The notes beneath the pieces are model-generated. The model was not told the DNA's origin and searched no databases. It worked only from the letters and a program-made list of their open reading frames with translations. The translations under genes and the position numbers were made by a program. A stretch of DNA of 64,000 bases, taken from positions 67,591 to 131,590 of the forward strand of contig DATAUE010000013.1 in assembly GCA_036268425.1 (NCBI GenBank). Direction: 5' to 3'. The DNA is from DATARH01 sp036268425. GTDB taxonomy: Bacteria; Pseudomonadota; Alphaproteobacteria; ATCC43930; CGMCC-115725. This document shows, in pieces, positions 27,901 through 36,080 of this stretch; the first letter of the stretch is position 1; each line of letters starts with the position of its first letter.

Positions 27901-30900
27901 GCGGCGCCGATATTGTCTGCGTCGGTTTCGGCGCCGCCTTCACCGGCGACGCGGAGGCCCTTGCCGATCGCACTGACGGCCGTTCGGGGAATGTCAATCT
28001 CGCCGCATTCCGCATGCCGCGCTCCAAGCTGCTGATGCCCGATGCGCTGGAGCAGATGGATACCGGGCAGTTTACCGTCCTCACCGGCGCCGACCGGGCA
28101 TTGGCGTCCTCGGGGATCGATCTTCCGACGTGGAAGGAACGCATCGGCATCGTGATCGGCTCGGCCGGCAAGGCGCGCCGCGGCGTTGCCGCGAGCCAGC
28201 GCATTCTTGCCGATCGCCTGTGCCGCAAGCTGGAAACGGAGCTGGTCGAGGCCGGGCAGGAAGCGAAAACGGCCACCGCGGTGTCCGACGCCTTGGCGAC
28301 GCAGCTGAAGGCCGCCGTCAAACCCTGCAACGCCTATACCTTGGTGGGCATGATGCCCAATCTGGTGGCTGGCCGTGTCGGAAATGTGTTTGACCTGATG
28401 GGGCCGAGCCTTGTCGTCGACACCGGCCCGCAATCGCTGCTGGCGGCAATCCGTGTCGCGCGGAGCTATCTGCACCACGGGATGTGCGATGCCGTTCTCA
28501 CCGGCGGCGTCAATGCGACCGCCCCCTGGCCGCGCGCCGCTCTGCCTGCCGGCGATGATGGGAATGAACCCGACGGCGCCGCCGTGCTGATGTTGATGCG
28601 GCGCGAGACCGCGCTTGCGCACAGCCTCCCGATCCTCGCGATGGTCGTCACGGGGGATGATGCGCTGACGATTACGCCGCCCGCCTCAGGAGACGCGATA
28701 GGCGAGGTGGTGCGGGCAGCAGTCTCGACCGGCCGGCCGCACGAGGTGGGGGGGATCGCGGCTCTGGCTTCATGCATGCAGGGTGTCGTCGAGGGCGGAC
28801 CGGCATATTGTTTCCGGTGGAGCGCCGATCTCCCTGAGCCGGCCGCCAAAGCGGATCGCTATCGGCATCCCGCTGCGGAGGCGGCAGGCTACAAGCGTGA
28901 CGAGCGGCCGATCGCGTTCTACGAGCGCATCCCGGTTCCGGTCCCGGTTGACGCGGGTTCCGCAGAGCTGCCGCGGCGCATCCTCCTCGTCACCGATCAG
29001 CCGAAGCTAGCGGACATACTGGGGAAAATGCCTGGGTTCGAGGGATCGCAAATCCGCCCGATGGTTCCTGATCCGGCCGATAACGAAGAACTCGTTGTCG
29101 ATATCGCGCCCGAGGATGTCGATCTGCTGCTCATTGCGCGCGACCTGCGGGGTGTTCCACCCAACGCGCTGCTTGCGCTCGACACCGAGCAGACGGCCGT
29201 GCTCAATCTGACCTTTCTCGCGGTGCGCCATCTGCATGAACGGATCGCTGATGGACGCATTCCGTTGTTGTCGCTGCACCTCAATGCCTGGCCGGCCGAT
29301 ACGCTGCACCCCGATGCGGCGATTATTCATGGACTGTTGAAATCGCTCGCGCGGGAGTGGCCGGATGCGGTGGTCAGGTCGCTAGCAACCGACTCGTCCG
29401 ACCTCGCGGTGGGTGCTGCCACGCTCGAACGCGAGATGGCGCTGGCCGTCTCCGGCGCGCGGAGTGAGTTTCCGGACGTGGAAATCGTCGAACTCGGCGG
29501 TCGCCGCCATGCTCTGCGCTTTGCGCCGACCGCGCTGCCGCGCGCTGACGAGGAATTGGCGCTCGATGCCGACTCCGTCGTCGTCCTGACCGGTGGAGCA
29601 CGCGGTGTGACGGCGGTGATGGCTGAAGCCCTGATCGAGCGCTACGGATGCCGGCTCGTACTGCTGGGCCGCAGCGATCCGGAAGCGGTGCCGCCGGCGC
29701 TGCGCTCGATGTCGGTTGACGAGATGGAACGCTACGAGACCGAATATTACCGGTCGGAGCGCCAGCGCGACCCGAAGCGCACGATCCCCGCGCTGAAGCG
29801 CGATTTCATCCGGCTTAAGGCCGCGCACGAAACTTGGGTCACGACGGAGAGTCTGCGCCGCCTCGGGCGTGTCGAATTCAAAATCGGCGACATCACCGTG
29901 CCGCAGCAGGTCGATGCCGTAATCCGCGATGTCGTCGAGCGCCACGGCTCGGTCGACCTCGTCGTGCACGGCGCTGGGCTGCAGATTTCCAAGCGCCTAG
30001 CGAACCGCCAGTTGAGCGAGTTCCGGCAGGTCGTCGGCACAAAGCTCGACGGCCTGCGCAACCTCGTCGCGGCGTGCACAAAGCATGTCGGACCGAATGT
30101 ACCCGTCCACATTCTGACATCGGCGTTCAGTGCGATGGGCAATGACGGTCAGCCCGATTATGGCGCGGCGAACGAAGCCATGGCGGCACTGGCCTGCGTT
30201 CACGACGGGCCAGGGCGCTGGACCGCGCTCGGCTGGCTCGGGTGGGCCGCTGTCGGCATGACCCGAGGGTCCGAATACGCCGCGCTGGGGAATTCACGCG
30301 GTTTGCGTGCCGTGCTGCCGGAGGAAGGCAAGGCGCTCTTTCTGCGGATGATGGAAGCGAAGAGCCGCAGCCCGGCTGTGTCGCTGCTGTCGGACGGCGA
30401 AATACAGTTTTATCAGCTGCCGATCGTTCGCGACAATCTTCCGGCATCGCCACCCAGGCGCAATTCTGGCGGAGAGCCTCCCAACAAGGCAGTCCCTGGC
30501 AAGATAACTATCGAATTTCCGCTGTCGTTAGAGACGGCGCCTTACTTAAATGATCATCTCGTCAATGGCTCCGCCGCGCTGCCGGGTACCTTCGAGGTCG
30601 AATTCGCGCTGCGGGCAGCTCAAGCGTTGTGCCCGAACCATCCGTATTTTGCGGCGCGCAACCCGCAATTCCACAGGTTCGTGCGCATCCCGGAGCGAGG
30701 GACATGCCTGCGCGCCGAAGCACGTCTGATCGAGGAGAACGCGGACGGCTGCGTCATCGGCATTCGCCTGATTTCGGATTTCGTGCATCGCAGTGGCGTG
30801 GTGCTGCAACGCGATGTCGTGCATTTCGAAGGAGAGGTGCTGACAAGCGCCAAGCCCTTCCCACTGAGCGCGCTTCCGGTGCCGGGCATCGCCTCACTGG

Positions 30901-31379
30901 CAAATGGGGGATCAGCAGAGCCGTGCAGCGACCCGTATCTATCGCCAGGATCGCCGGTAAAGCTGGGCGGCATGTTCGCCTGCCTGCACGATATCCGCGT
31001 CGGTCCGCGCGTTCGGGTCGCGCGCTACCACATCGACCCGGCGAAATCGCTGGATCCGCTTTCCGGCTTTCTGTCACCGGTATTGCTGCTTGATGCGCTG
31101 TTCCGGCTGGTCGGCGTCGCGCCCGACGGCGATGTATCGGCCGGCGCCGTCAGCGTGCCCCTCAGCGGGGACTCGTTCCACTTCGCCGCGGGCCTGACCG
31201 ATCGGGCCCTGCAAGGCGTCTCGCTGAAAATGGTTGCAGCCAATCCCCGCTCGGAAGGTGAGTATCTCAGAACCGATTGGGGCCATGTTACCGACCCGGA
31301 GGGCCGTACGGTCGTCTCGATCGCGGGCGCCTTCGCCCGTCGGATGGGCGCGCCCGCCGGCGTGCTGTCGGTGTCGTGA
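24900..31379 (+). CDS. iterative synthase: thioesterase-AT-KS-KS(CLF)-KR-DH
   Basis: A 2159-residue multidomain polyketide/fatty-acid synthase. In order: a hotdog thioesterase-like domain (about 1-150, YPIRFTDTMAYGSHHF); AT (200-485) with GHSFGE nucleophile Ser295 and His401; KS (540-987) with DAACASS Cys734, His867 and His907; a second KS-like domain (1000-1310) with DTGPQS in place of the active-site cysteine motif, like a chain-length factor; a KR structural half and catalytic KR (1330-1800) with TGGARG and Tyr1754 in DYGAAN; and DH (1860-2150) with HLVNGSAALPG (His1886) and Asp2065. No ACP is present; two are on the next-but-one gene. The KS reads HATAT where HGTGT is usual. The start, ATG 24900, overlaps the upstream stop; a longer open frame from 24474 lies inside the DUF1702 gene. 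The domain set resembles PUFA and enediyne synthases. Confidence 0.92.
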   Translation: MSRFYAITYPIRFTDTMAYGSHHFLTNFRFQCEVRESLFFDYLGRQYPGSLAEYDDLVILTRDGYSRNLAPAMLGERVAVLLSLAQPTRSSVQLCIRTINGKGEPVACGFQTLVFMDRQGSMAPFPRALDAFSGINLELGERLVVPSFATCAISGGSQLGAIFSAEICALGQQIVRDGRDGGCIVNLPRPPATVPVPTGETVFSFPGQNSFDLSLFRDLCRDSEAQDMLAGAEPLVRETLGTSLHRLVNGSDAESAALLASCPDLDQFGIILSELLLARRLTAQGFVPAALIGHSFGEIAALCVGGCITPDVAMRIVAERVRALRQLAGPPGGMLALSVPLARAEKALAELDVGSTVCVSVINNPSQTVLSGPRAELEALVPAFAERRIGARVLASRYAYHSPGLASTARALVMGILDLPFGPPTTPVYSPILGRFYDESDTFQIALSSHLTQPVDFPKALDALVSSGMTRIVECGAGGVLTGIVKRNSLKTVEAVSAVDLMSDQSEKKAQSAPKQPLSRQRPKAITPEPAAREPAALEPIAIVSMGCVLPGADDPDHLWRNLLDGTSGILDLRTLDKQLEDDLIGGTQAAVRGDKSYSALAGYAADIAWRAEFPFGTDEFDGFSKAQRLLVEALRQAKLAGGDPTDALRTLCLLGSTADGIAEYDDALLAAGARQSLDGLNLPAALHAATRSALDTLTRPTDPEACGPFPAYSAIVRRMLDARVQTILLDAACASSLYALDLGVQALRSHEADLAYVGGVFAPGPSSSALFAQFGGLSTTGSHALDQRADGVVFGEGAAILGLRRLSDAIARGETIHAVVTASALASDGHSVAVNVPRAEGQIKAMKAAYQASGIDHHSVQYVEAHATATPVGDATEFKALNTVFGDRAPSLPRIKLGSVKSLLGHTGWLAGTTSVIKVVQSLKHGVLPPHHGWRAPGPGIELAASPFEILTSQVPWPAQPGTPRRAAINGFGFGGTNAHVIIEDFTPGSHDAAASAPSSGADIVCVGFGAAFTGDAEALADRTDGRSGNVNLAAFRMPRSKLLMPDALEQMDTGQFTVLTGADRALASSGIDLPTWKERIGIVIGSAGKARRGVAASQRILADRLCRKLETELVEAGQEAKTATAVSDALATQLKAAVKPCNAYTLVGMMPNLVAGRVGNVFDLMGPSLVVDTGPQSLLAAIRVARSYLHHGMCDAVLTGGVNATAPWPRAALPAGDDGNEPDGAAVLMLMRRETALAHSLPILAMVVTGDDALTITPPASGDAIGEVVRAAVSTGRPHEVGGIAALASCMQGVVEGGPAYCFRWSADLPEPAAKADRYRHPAAEAAGYKRDERPIAFYERIPVPVPVDAGSAELPRRILLVTDQPKLADILGKMPGFEGSQIRPMVPDPADNEELVVDIAPEDVDLLLIARDLRGVPPNALLALDTEQTAVLNLTFLAVRHLHERIADGRIPLLSLHLNAWPADTLHPDAAIIHGLLKSLAREWPDAVVRSLATDSSDLAVGAATLEREMALAVSGARSEFPDVEIVELGGRRHALRFAPTALPRADEELALDADSVVVLTGGARGVTAVMAEALIERYGCRLVLLGRSDPEAVPPALRSMSVDEMERYETEYYRSERQRDPKRTIPALKRDFIRLKAAHETWVTTESLRRLGRVEFKIGDITVPQQVDAVIRDVVERHGSVDLVVHGAGLQISKRLANRQLSEFRQVVGTKLDGLRNLVAACTKHVGPNVPVHILTSAFSAMGNDGQPDYGAANEAMAALACVHDGPGRWTALGWLGWAAVGMTRGSEYAALGNSRGLRAVLPEEGKALFLRMMEAKSRSPAVSLLSDGEIQFYQLPIVRDNLPASPPRRNSGGEPPNKAVPGKITIEFPLSLETAPYLNDHLVNGSAALPGTFEVEFALRAAQALCPNHPYFAARNPQFHRFVRIPERGTCLRAEARLIEENADGCVIGIRLISDFVHRSGVVLQRDVVHFEGEVLTSAKPFPLSALPVPGIASLANGGSAEPCSDPYLSPGSPVKLGGMFACLHDIRVGPRVRVARYHIDPAKSLDPLSGFLSPVLLLDALFRLVGVAPDGDVSAGAVSVPLSGDSFHFAAGLTDRALQGVSLKMVAANPRSEGEYLRTDWGHVTDPEGRTVVSIAGAFARRMGAPAGVLSVS

Positions 31380-32140
31380 CGGAGCCGCGCGCGATGTTTC
31401 CGACAGCCATAACCCAGATCCGCGCCCTGCCGGTGCCGCCCACGGCCGAGGGGGCATTAGCGACCGGTTGCCTGTCTGCCCCGGAGCGGCAGTTGATGGT
31501 GAAATACCGCCATCCCCGACGGCGCACTGAATTCGTCGCCGGACGGCTCGCGCTCAAAGGCGCATTGCTCGAAACGGACGGGTCTGCGGTACGAATCGGC
31601 GCCGCAATTCCGCTGCCCGATCTGCTGCTCCCGGCTGCACGGCGGATGCAGGTTCTGCCGGCTGACGACGGACGCCCGCGATTGTGGGTCGACGATGTCG
31701 TCGCGCCAACGCAATTATCGATTGCGCATGCCGCCGGTTGGGCCGCCGCCGGCTGCTCGCACCTGCCAATCGGCATCGACATCGTCGATATCGATGCGCC
31801 GACCGCGATCCCGGACGATATCCCTTGGCTCAACGGCGTCGAACCGGGCTGGCGCGTGCGGCTGCGCGCGCTGCTGTGGGGATTGCGCGAATGCCTGCTG
31901 AAGACAGGCCAGATTTCGGCCAAAACGGTCTGGTCGCTTGCGGGCGTCGAAGCAGGGCCGATTTGCGCGGCCGGCGACCTCATCACACGCTGGCCGGGCG
32001 TGTCATGTCTCATGCCGCTGGAAATTCAAGCCGAATGCAAATTGCTTGGCGGTGCCTTTGTGCCGCTGAGCACATCAGTGTTGCTGGTGATGATTTTGAC
32101 CCCCGCCCCCCACCCCAGAAACCGGATGCACGTTCAATGA
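31376..32140 (+). CDS. 4'-phosphopantetheinyl transferase, Sfp-like
   Basis: This 254-residue protein shows the conserved Sfp/PPTase steps: LSIAHAAGWAAAG, then GIDIVDID (the magnesium- and CoA-binding aspartates) and WGLRECLLKTG (the W-x-x-K/R-E-x-x-x-K motif). It would attach phosphopantetheine to the ACP serines encoded by the next gene. I chose GTG 31376 because it overlaps the PKS stop as GTGA, matching the coupling pattern of the operon; ATG 31394 is the alternative. Its stop overlaps the ACP-SDR start (ATGA at 32137). The C-terminal proline-rich stretch is not part of the known fold. Confidence 0.88.
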   Translation: MTEPRAMFPTAITQIRALPVPPTAEGALATGCLSAPERQLMVKYRHPRRRTEFVAGRLALKGALLETDGSAVRIGAAIPLPDLLLPAARRMQVLPADDGRPRLWVDDVVAPTQLSIAHAAGWAAAGCSHLPIGIDIVDIDAPTAIPDDIPWLNGVEPGWRVRLRALLWGLRECLLKTGQISAKTVWSLAGVEAGPICAAGDLITRWPGVSCLMPLEIQAECKLLGGAFVPLSTSVLLVMILTPAPHPRNRMHVQ

Positions 32141-33705
32141 ACGCTATCCCGCTATTCGAGGTCATGCCGGTTATCGACGAGCGCCAGTCGCCCGGCGATA
32201 ATCTGATCGAGGACGTGACGGTCATCTTTTCCGATATCACGCGGTATCCGACCGAGATCATCGATCCGCATGCGGACCTCGAGACTGATCTCGGTATCGA
32301 CAGCGTCAAATTCGGGGAAATCTTCGCGGCACTGCGCGAACGTTACGCGCTGCCATCGCAGGATTTTATGAAGACGTTGCCGCCGGAGCGCTTTCGCTCG
32401 GTCGCCGCCATCGCCGATCTAATCGGGGAATTGCGCGGCATGGCGTCGAATGACAAGCCGCCAGCCCCTGTCGTTTCGCCGGCCCCTGTAGAGCCGCCGG
32501 CAGCAAACGAAACTGCCTCCGCGGTGCTGTCGCCTGCGGTGGCTCCGCCTGCTGTCGCTCCGCCTGCGGCGGTTTTGCCGGTTGCGGCGGTCGCGTTGCC
32601 CTCTGCTGCGGCACCCGCGGCCGCGGCGGATACAGCGTTGCTCGCCGAAATCACTCGGATCTTTGCCGATATGACGCGATATCCCGCCGAGATACTCGAC
32701 GCCGATGCCGATTTCGAAAATGATCTTGGCATCGACAGCGTCAAGCTCGGCGAGATTTTCGCAGTGCTGCGAGACAAGTATCACCTGCCGCCGCCGGAGA
32801 TTCTGCGCGATCACTGGGAGCCCGATGCGATCCGCACAATACGCGGCATCACCGATGGCATCGCCTCGCTCCAGGCAGTTTCCGCACCAGCGAATGCCGG
32901 AGTGCCAAAGGCGCAACAGCCTGTCGTCGTGGTCCCGTCTGTGGCACCGTTGGGAAAATTCGCCGGCAAAATCGCGCTGATCACCGGCTCGGGCCGCGGC
33001 CTCGGCCGAGAGTTGGCACTGCATCTGGGTAATCTTGGCGCGACCGTGCTGGTCAATTCCTTTCACTCCCGCGAGGCTGGTGAGGCGACGGTCGAGGAAA
33101 TCCGGCAGGCCGGTGGCAGCGCGCATCATCTCTGGGCCTCGGTCGCCAACAACGTTCAGCTCAACAAGATGTTCGATACGATCGAGACACAGTTCGGCGG
33201 TCTCGACTTCCTAATCAGCAATGCTTCGAACGGCCTTCTTGCACCGCTCGACATGATCCAGCCGGAGCACTGGGAGAAGGCATTGCGGACCAATGTGATC
33301 GGGCTGCACCAATGCGCACTGCGTGCCCGGCCGCTGATGAAAGCGCGCGGCGGCGGACGCATCATCACGATGTCGTCGGTCGCGGCTCACCGCTATGTCG
33401 ATTATTTTGGCTGCATGGGTCCGATGAAAGCTGCCGTCGAGTCGCTGACAAAATTTCTCGCGGTCGAGTTTCAGCCGGACAACATCCTCGTCAACTGCGT
33501 CTCCGCAGGGGCGGTCTACGGCGAACTCGTCGAAAAATGGCCGGACCGCGATCGCCTGCTTCCGCTATGGGAAGCGGGTGCGGGTGGCAGATTATGCACC
33601 GGCGCCGACGTCGCGAATTTCGTCGAATATCTTCTTGGCGACGGTGCGTCTATGATGAACGGCAGCATCCTTATTATGGATGGAGGACAGACGGCTCGAG
33701 GCTAG
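32137..33705 (+). CDS. ACP-ACP-SDR fusion with FabL-like reductase
   Basis: A 522-residue protein. Two acyl carrier domains carry the attachment serines Ser56 (LGIDSVKFGEIF) and Ser201 (LGIDSVKLGEIF), joined by an alanine/proline-rich linker (about 110-165). A short-chain dehydrogenase follows from about residue 275 (ALITGSGRGLGRELALHLG). Its end resembles the enoyl-ACP reductase FabL: KAAVESLTKFLAVEFQP, LVNCVSAGAVYGE and LIMDGG. FabL uses Tyr-x6-Lys; here Tyr423 and Lys431 are spaced x7, with Phe at the aligned position. It would supply the carrier and possibly the enoyl reduction that the large synthase lacks. The start overlaps the PPTase stop in ATGA. Confidence 0.87.
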   Translation: MNAIPLFEVMPVIDERQSPGDNLIEDVTVIFSDITRYPTEIIDPHADLETDLGIDSVKFGEIFAALRERYALPSQDFMKTLPPERFRSVAAIADLIGELRGMASNDKPPAPVVSPAPVEPPAANETASAVLSPAVAPPAVAPPAAVLPVAAVALPSAAAPAAAADTALLAEITRIFADMTRYPAEILDADADFENDLGIDSVKLGEIFAVLRDKYHLPPPEILRDHWEPDAIRTIRGITDGIASLQAVSAPANAGVPKAQQPVVVVPSVAPLGKFAGKIALITGSGRGLGRELALHLGNLGATVLVNSFHSREAGEATVEEIRQAGGSAHHLWASVANNVQLNKMFDTIETQFGGLDFLISNASNGLLAPLDMIQPEHWEKALRTNVIGLHQCALRARPLMKARGGGRIITMSSVAAHRYVDYFGCMGPMKAAVESLTKFLAVEFQPDNILVNCVSAGAVYGELVEKWPDRDRLLPLWEAGAGGRLCTGADVANFVEYLLGDGASMMNGSILIMDGGQTARG

Positions 33706-33779
33706 CAACCTGGCTCACAACCGCAGCGGGCAAAGGATTACTTAGCCGCGACCTAGACGTCGGACCGATTGGGCTGGGC

Positions 33780-34850
33780 ATGTCTCGAGCATCTTCACTT
33801 ATCGTTGGTGTTCTTTCCGTCGCGGTATTTCTGGCCGTCCCGGAGCCGATCTTCAGCGGCCAGGAACCCGTCCCGATCCCACCCGCCCCACGCCACCGCG
33901 TGCCGGATGAAATCATGGCGCGCGGGCGTATCGAGCCTCTCAGCCGCGTCATTGCCGTCAGCGGGCCGCCGGACGGCAACAGCACGGTCGCGCTTGTCGA
34001 TAAGCTGCTTGTTGACCAGGGGAGCAAGGTCGAGGCCGGACAGGTGGTAGCAATCCTCAACGGCTTTGAGCTCAGCCGTACCGATTATGAAGTGGCCAAG
34101 GCCAATCTCAGCCTCGCGGAACTGCAGCGCGCTCAGGTTCGGGCCGGGGTTGGCAAGGTGGCGGAAATCGCGGCACAGCTCAATGTGCTCGCGGGACGGC
34201 GGGCACAACTGGTTCGGCTGAAAAAGGACTTCACTCGTGTCACTGCGCTGGTCCGGAACCAGAATGCGTCGGTGCAGGATGCCGACACGCAGCAGGCCCA
34301 GCTTACCCAGGGTGAAAACGACGTCGAGCAAGCACAGAACGCGCTGAAGGCCCTCACTGAGGTGCGGGCAGTGGACGACGCCGTCGCCAGCGGCCAAATC
34401 GCCGTTGCTCACGCCAATGTAGCAAAGGCGCAAGCCGTGATGGAGCGCCTGCAAATTCGTGCCCCGACCTCCGGGACGGTGCTGTCGATCCAGACGCGTG
34501 CCAGCGAGGCGATCCAGGCTGACGGCATTCTGCGAATGGGCGACCTTGCGCATCTGATCGTCGTTGCCGAGGTCGACGAAGGCCAGATCGGGCGTGTCAC
34601 CGAAGGGATGACCGCGACGATCGAAGGAGACATGGTTCCGCAGCCTGTCAAGGCAACAGTCACGCGCATCGCCAAAGAAGTCTTTCGGCAGAAGCGGCCG
34701 TCTTCGGACATTCTGATCGGGCGTGACGCCAAGATCGTCGAAGTCGAGCTGACCCCTCAGACTCCGCTCCCCCCGGTGGTCGGCGGTGAGGTCGTGGTGC
34801 GTCTGAGCCCTCCGTCGTCGTCGGCCAATAATGTCGGCAATAATGAGTGA
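33780..34850 (+). CDS. HlyD/DevB-type membrane fusion protein
   Basis: This 356-residue periplasmic adaptor has an N-terminal anchor (SSLIVGVLSVAVFLAV). A lipoyl-like half follows (VDKLLVDQGSKVEAGQVVAI), then a long coiled coil (about residues 95-215, rich in AQL, KAQ and NDVEQAQNALK), the second lipoyl half (RLQIRAPTSGTVLSI) and a beta-barrel domain (MGDLAHLIVVAEVDEGQIGRV). It should link the DevC-like permease to an outer-membrane channel such as TolC, which is not in the window. ATG 33780 is 75 bp after the ACP-SDR gene. Its end overlaps the permease gene by 8 bp. DevB of heterocyst glycolipid export is the nearest functional parallel. Confidence 0.87.
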   Translation: MSRASSLIVGVLSVAVFLAVPEPIFSGQEPVPIPPAPRHRVPDEIMARGRIEPLSRVIAVSGPPDGNSTVALVDKLLVDQGSKVEAGQVVAILNGFELSRTDYEVAKANLSLAELQRAQVRAGVGKVAEIAAQLNVLAGRRAQLVRLKKDFTRVTALVRNQNASVQDADTQQAQLTQGENDVEQAQNALKALTEVRAVDDAVASGQIAVAHANVAKAQAVMERLQIRAPTSGTVLSIQTRASEAIQADGILRMGDLAHLIVVAEVDEGQIGRVTEGMTATIEGDMVPQPVKATVTRIAKEVFRQKRPSSDILIGRDAKIVEVELTPQTPLPPVVGGEVVVRLSPPSSSANNVGNNE

Positions 34851-36045
34851 CGCCGCCAGCTCGTTGACGCTGTTCCGCGTTGCCGTCCGCCTGGCTTACC
34901 AGCAGTTGACACACCGCGGCGCCAAGCTGATCGGCGCGTTGCTCGGCGTGACGGTCGCCGTCGTCCTGATGTTTACGCAGCTCGGCTTCAAGGGCGCGCT
35001 GTACGACAGTGCGGTGGCGGTAGCGGAGGCGTTCGACGGGGAAATCATTCTGACGTCGCGCGACTTCCAGACAATGTCGTTCAATCCACCTTGGATGCCT
35101 CGAGATTTGCTGTACGAAGCCCGCTCCGTCGAGGGGGTGGCCGCGGCTTCGCCGTTCTACGCCAGCACCGTTCAGGTGGTGAACCCGGTAGACGGCAACT
35201 TCCTGACGACCTGGCTCTACGCCTTCTCTCCGGACCAGCCGATCTTCACGTTGCCGGATGTGAACAAGAACATTCCGCAGATCAGGTTGGCACAGACGGC
35301 GATCATCGATCGTCACTCGCGCAACGAACTCGGCGTGCTTGCAAACGAAGTGATGCGGACCGGCCACCTCGACCTGGTGCTGCCGGCGTCATCGTTGCGG
35401 GTGCAATTTGTCTTCACGATGGCCGGCACGTTTGAGATTGGTCCGACGATCAATGTCGACGGCAACATTATTACATCCGACCTCAATTATTACCGCTATC
35501 TCGGTGTGCCTCTCGATCGCGTGTCGCTCGGCGTGGTGCGCGTGGCGAAAGGGTTTGATCCAGTCGCTGTAAAGGAGGCGCTCGATCATCGCTTCGGTTC
35601 GCGCGCGCGCGTTTTCGTCAAGGAGGATTTCACCGAAAACGAAACCAATTTCTACGCGCGCAAGACACCGATCGGCTTCATCTTCAACGCCGGGCTGGCA
35701 GTTGGCGTGTTCGTCGGCATCGTGTTCATTTCACAGGTGCTGCACGGGATCATCAGTGACAACATCCGTGAATATGCGACGCTGCGCGCCATTGGATATA
35801 ATCAAAGCTTTTTTGTGCGCCTGGTCGCGGTCATCGCCTTTGCGATCGCGGTGATCACCTACATCCCGTCGGCAGCCATCACGCTTGTCATCTACGCGGT
35901 GGCGGCGTCGGTGACGAAGCTGCCGCTCGACTTAAAAGAGACCTATCTCATCGAGGTGTTCGTACTCGTCGTGACAATGGGTCTGGTCGCAACTTTCCTG
36001 ACCACCAAAAAGTTGAAGCAAGCCGACCCGGTTGACCTTTTTTAG
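34843..36045 (+). CDS. DevC/FtsX-type ABC permease
   Basis: About 400 residues: one N-terminal helix (GAKLIGALLGVTVAVVLMFT), a large extracytoplasmic domain, and three C-terminal helices (VGVFVGIVFISQVLHGI, VAVIAFAIAVITYIPSAAI, VFVLVVTMGLVATFL). The cytoplasmic loop IREYATLRAIGYNQSFF is typical of the MacB/FtsX permease group, and DevC has this one-plus-three layout. It would dimerise and work with the ATPase encoded next to power export through the HlyD-like adaptor. The start could be ATG 34831 or ATG 34843; neither has a clear ribosome-binding site, and both overlap the upstream gene. Confidence 0.88.
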   Translation: MSDAASSLTLFRVAVRLAYQQLTHRGAKLIGALLGVTVAVVLMFTQLGFKGALYDSAVAVAEAFDGEIILTSRDFQTMSFNPPWMPRDLLYEARSVEGVAAASPFYASTVQVVNPVDGNFLTTWLYAFSPDQPIFTLPDVNKNIPQIRLAQTAIIDRHSRNELGVLANEVMRTGHLDLVLPASSLRVQFVFTMAGTFEIGPTINVDGNIITSDLNYYRYLGVPLDRVSLGVVRVAKGFDPVAVKEALDHRFGSRARVFVKEDFTENETNFYARKTPIGFIFNAGLAVGVFVGIVFISQVLHGIISDNIREYATLRAIGYNQSFFVRLVAVIAFAIAVITYIPSAAITLVIYAVAASVTKLPLDLKETYLIEVFVLVVTMGLVATFLTTKKLKQADPVDLF

Positions 36046-36080
36046 TGCATGCCCTTCTCGCAATGTGAGAAGAACCATTC

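Noticed and set aside
20843..33705. Calling the cluster a true enediyne biosynthetic locus
   Set aside because: Only the accessory trio and a PKS-like gene are present. Warhead-tailoring and resistance genes are absent, the synthase has a different domain order, and the downstream exporter fits a lipid better.
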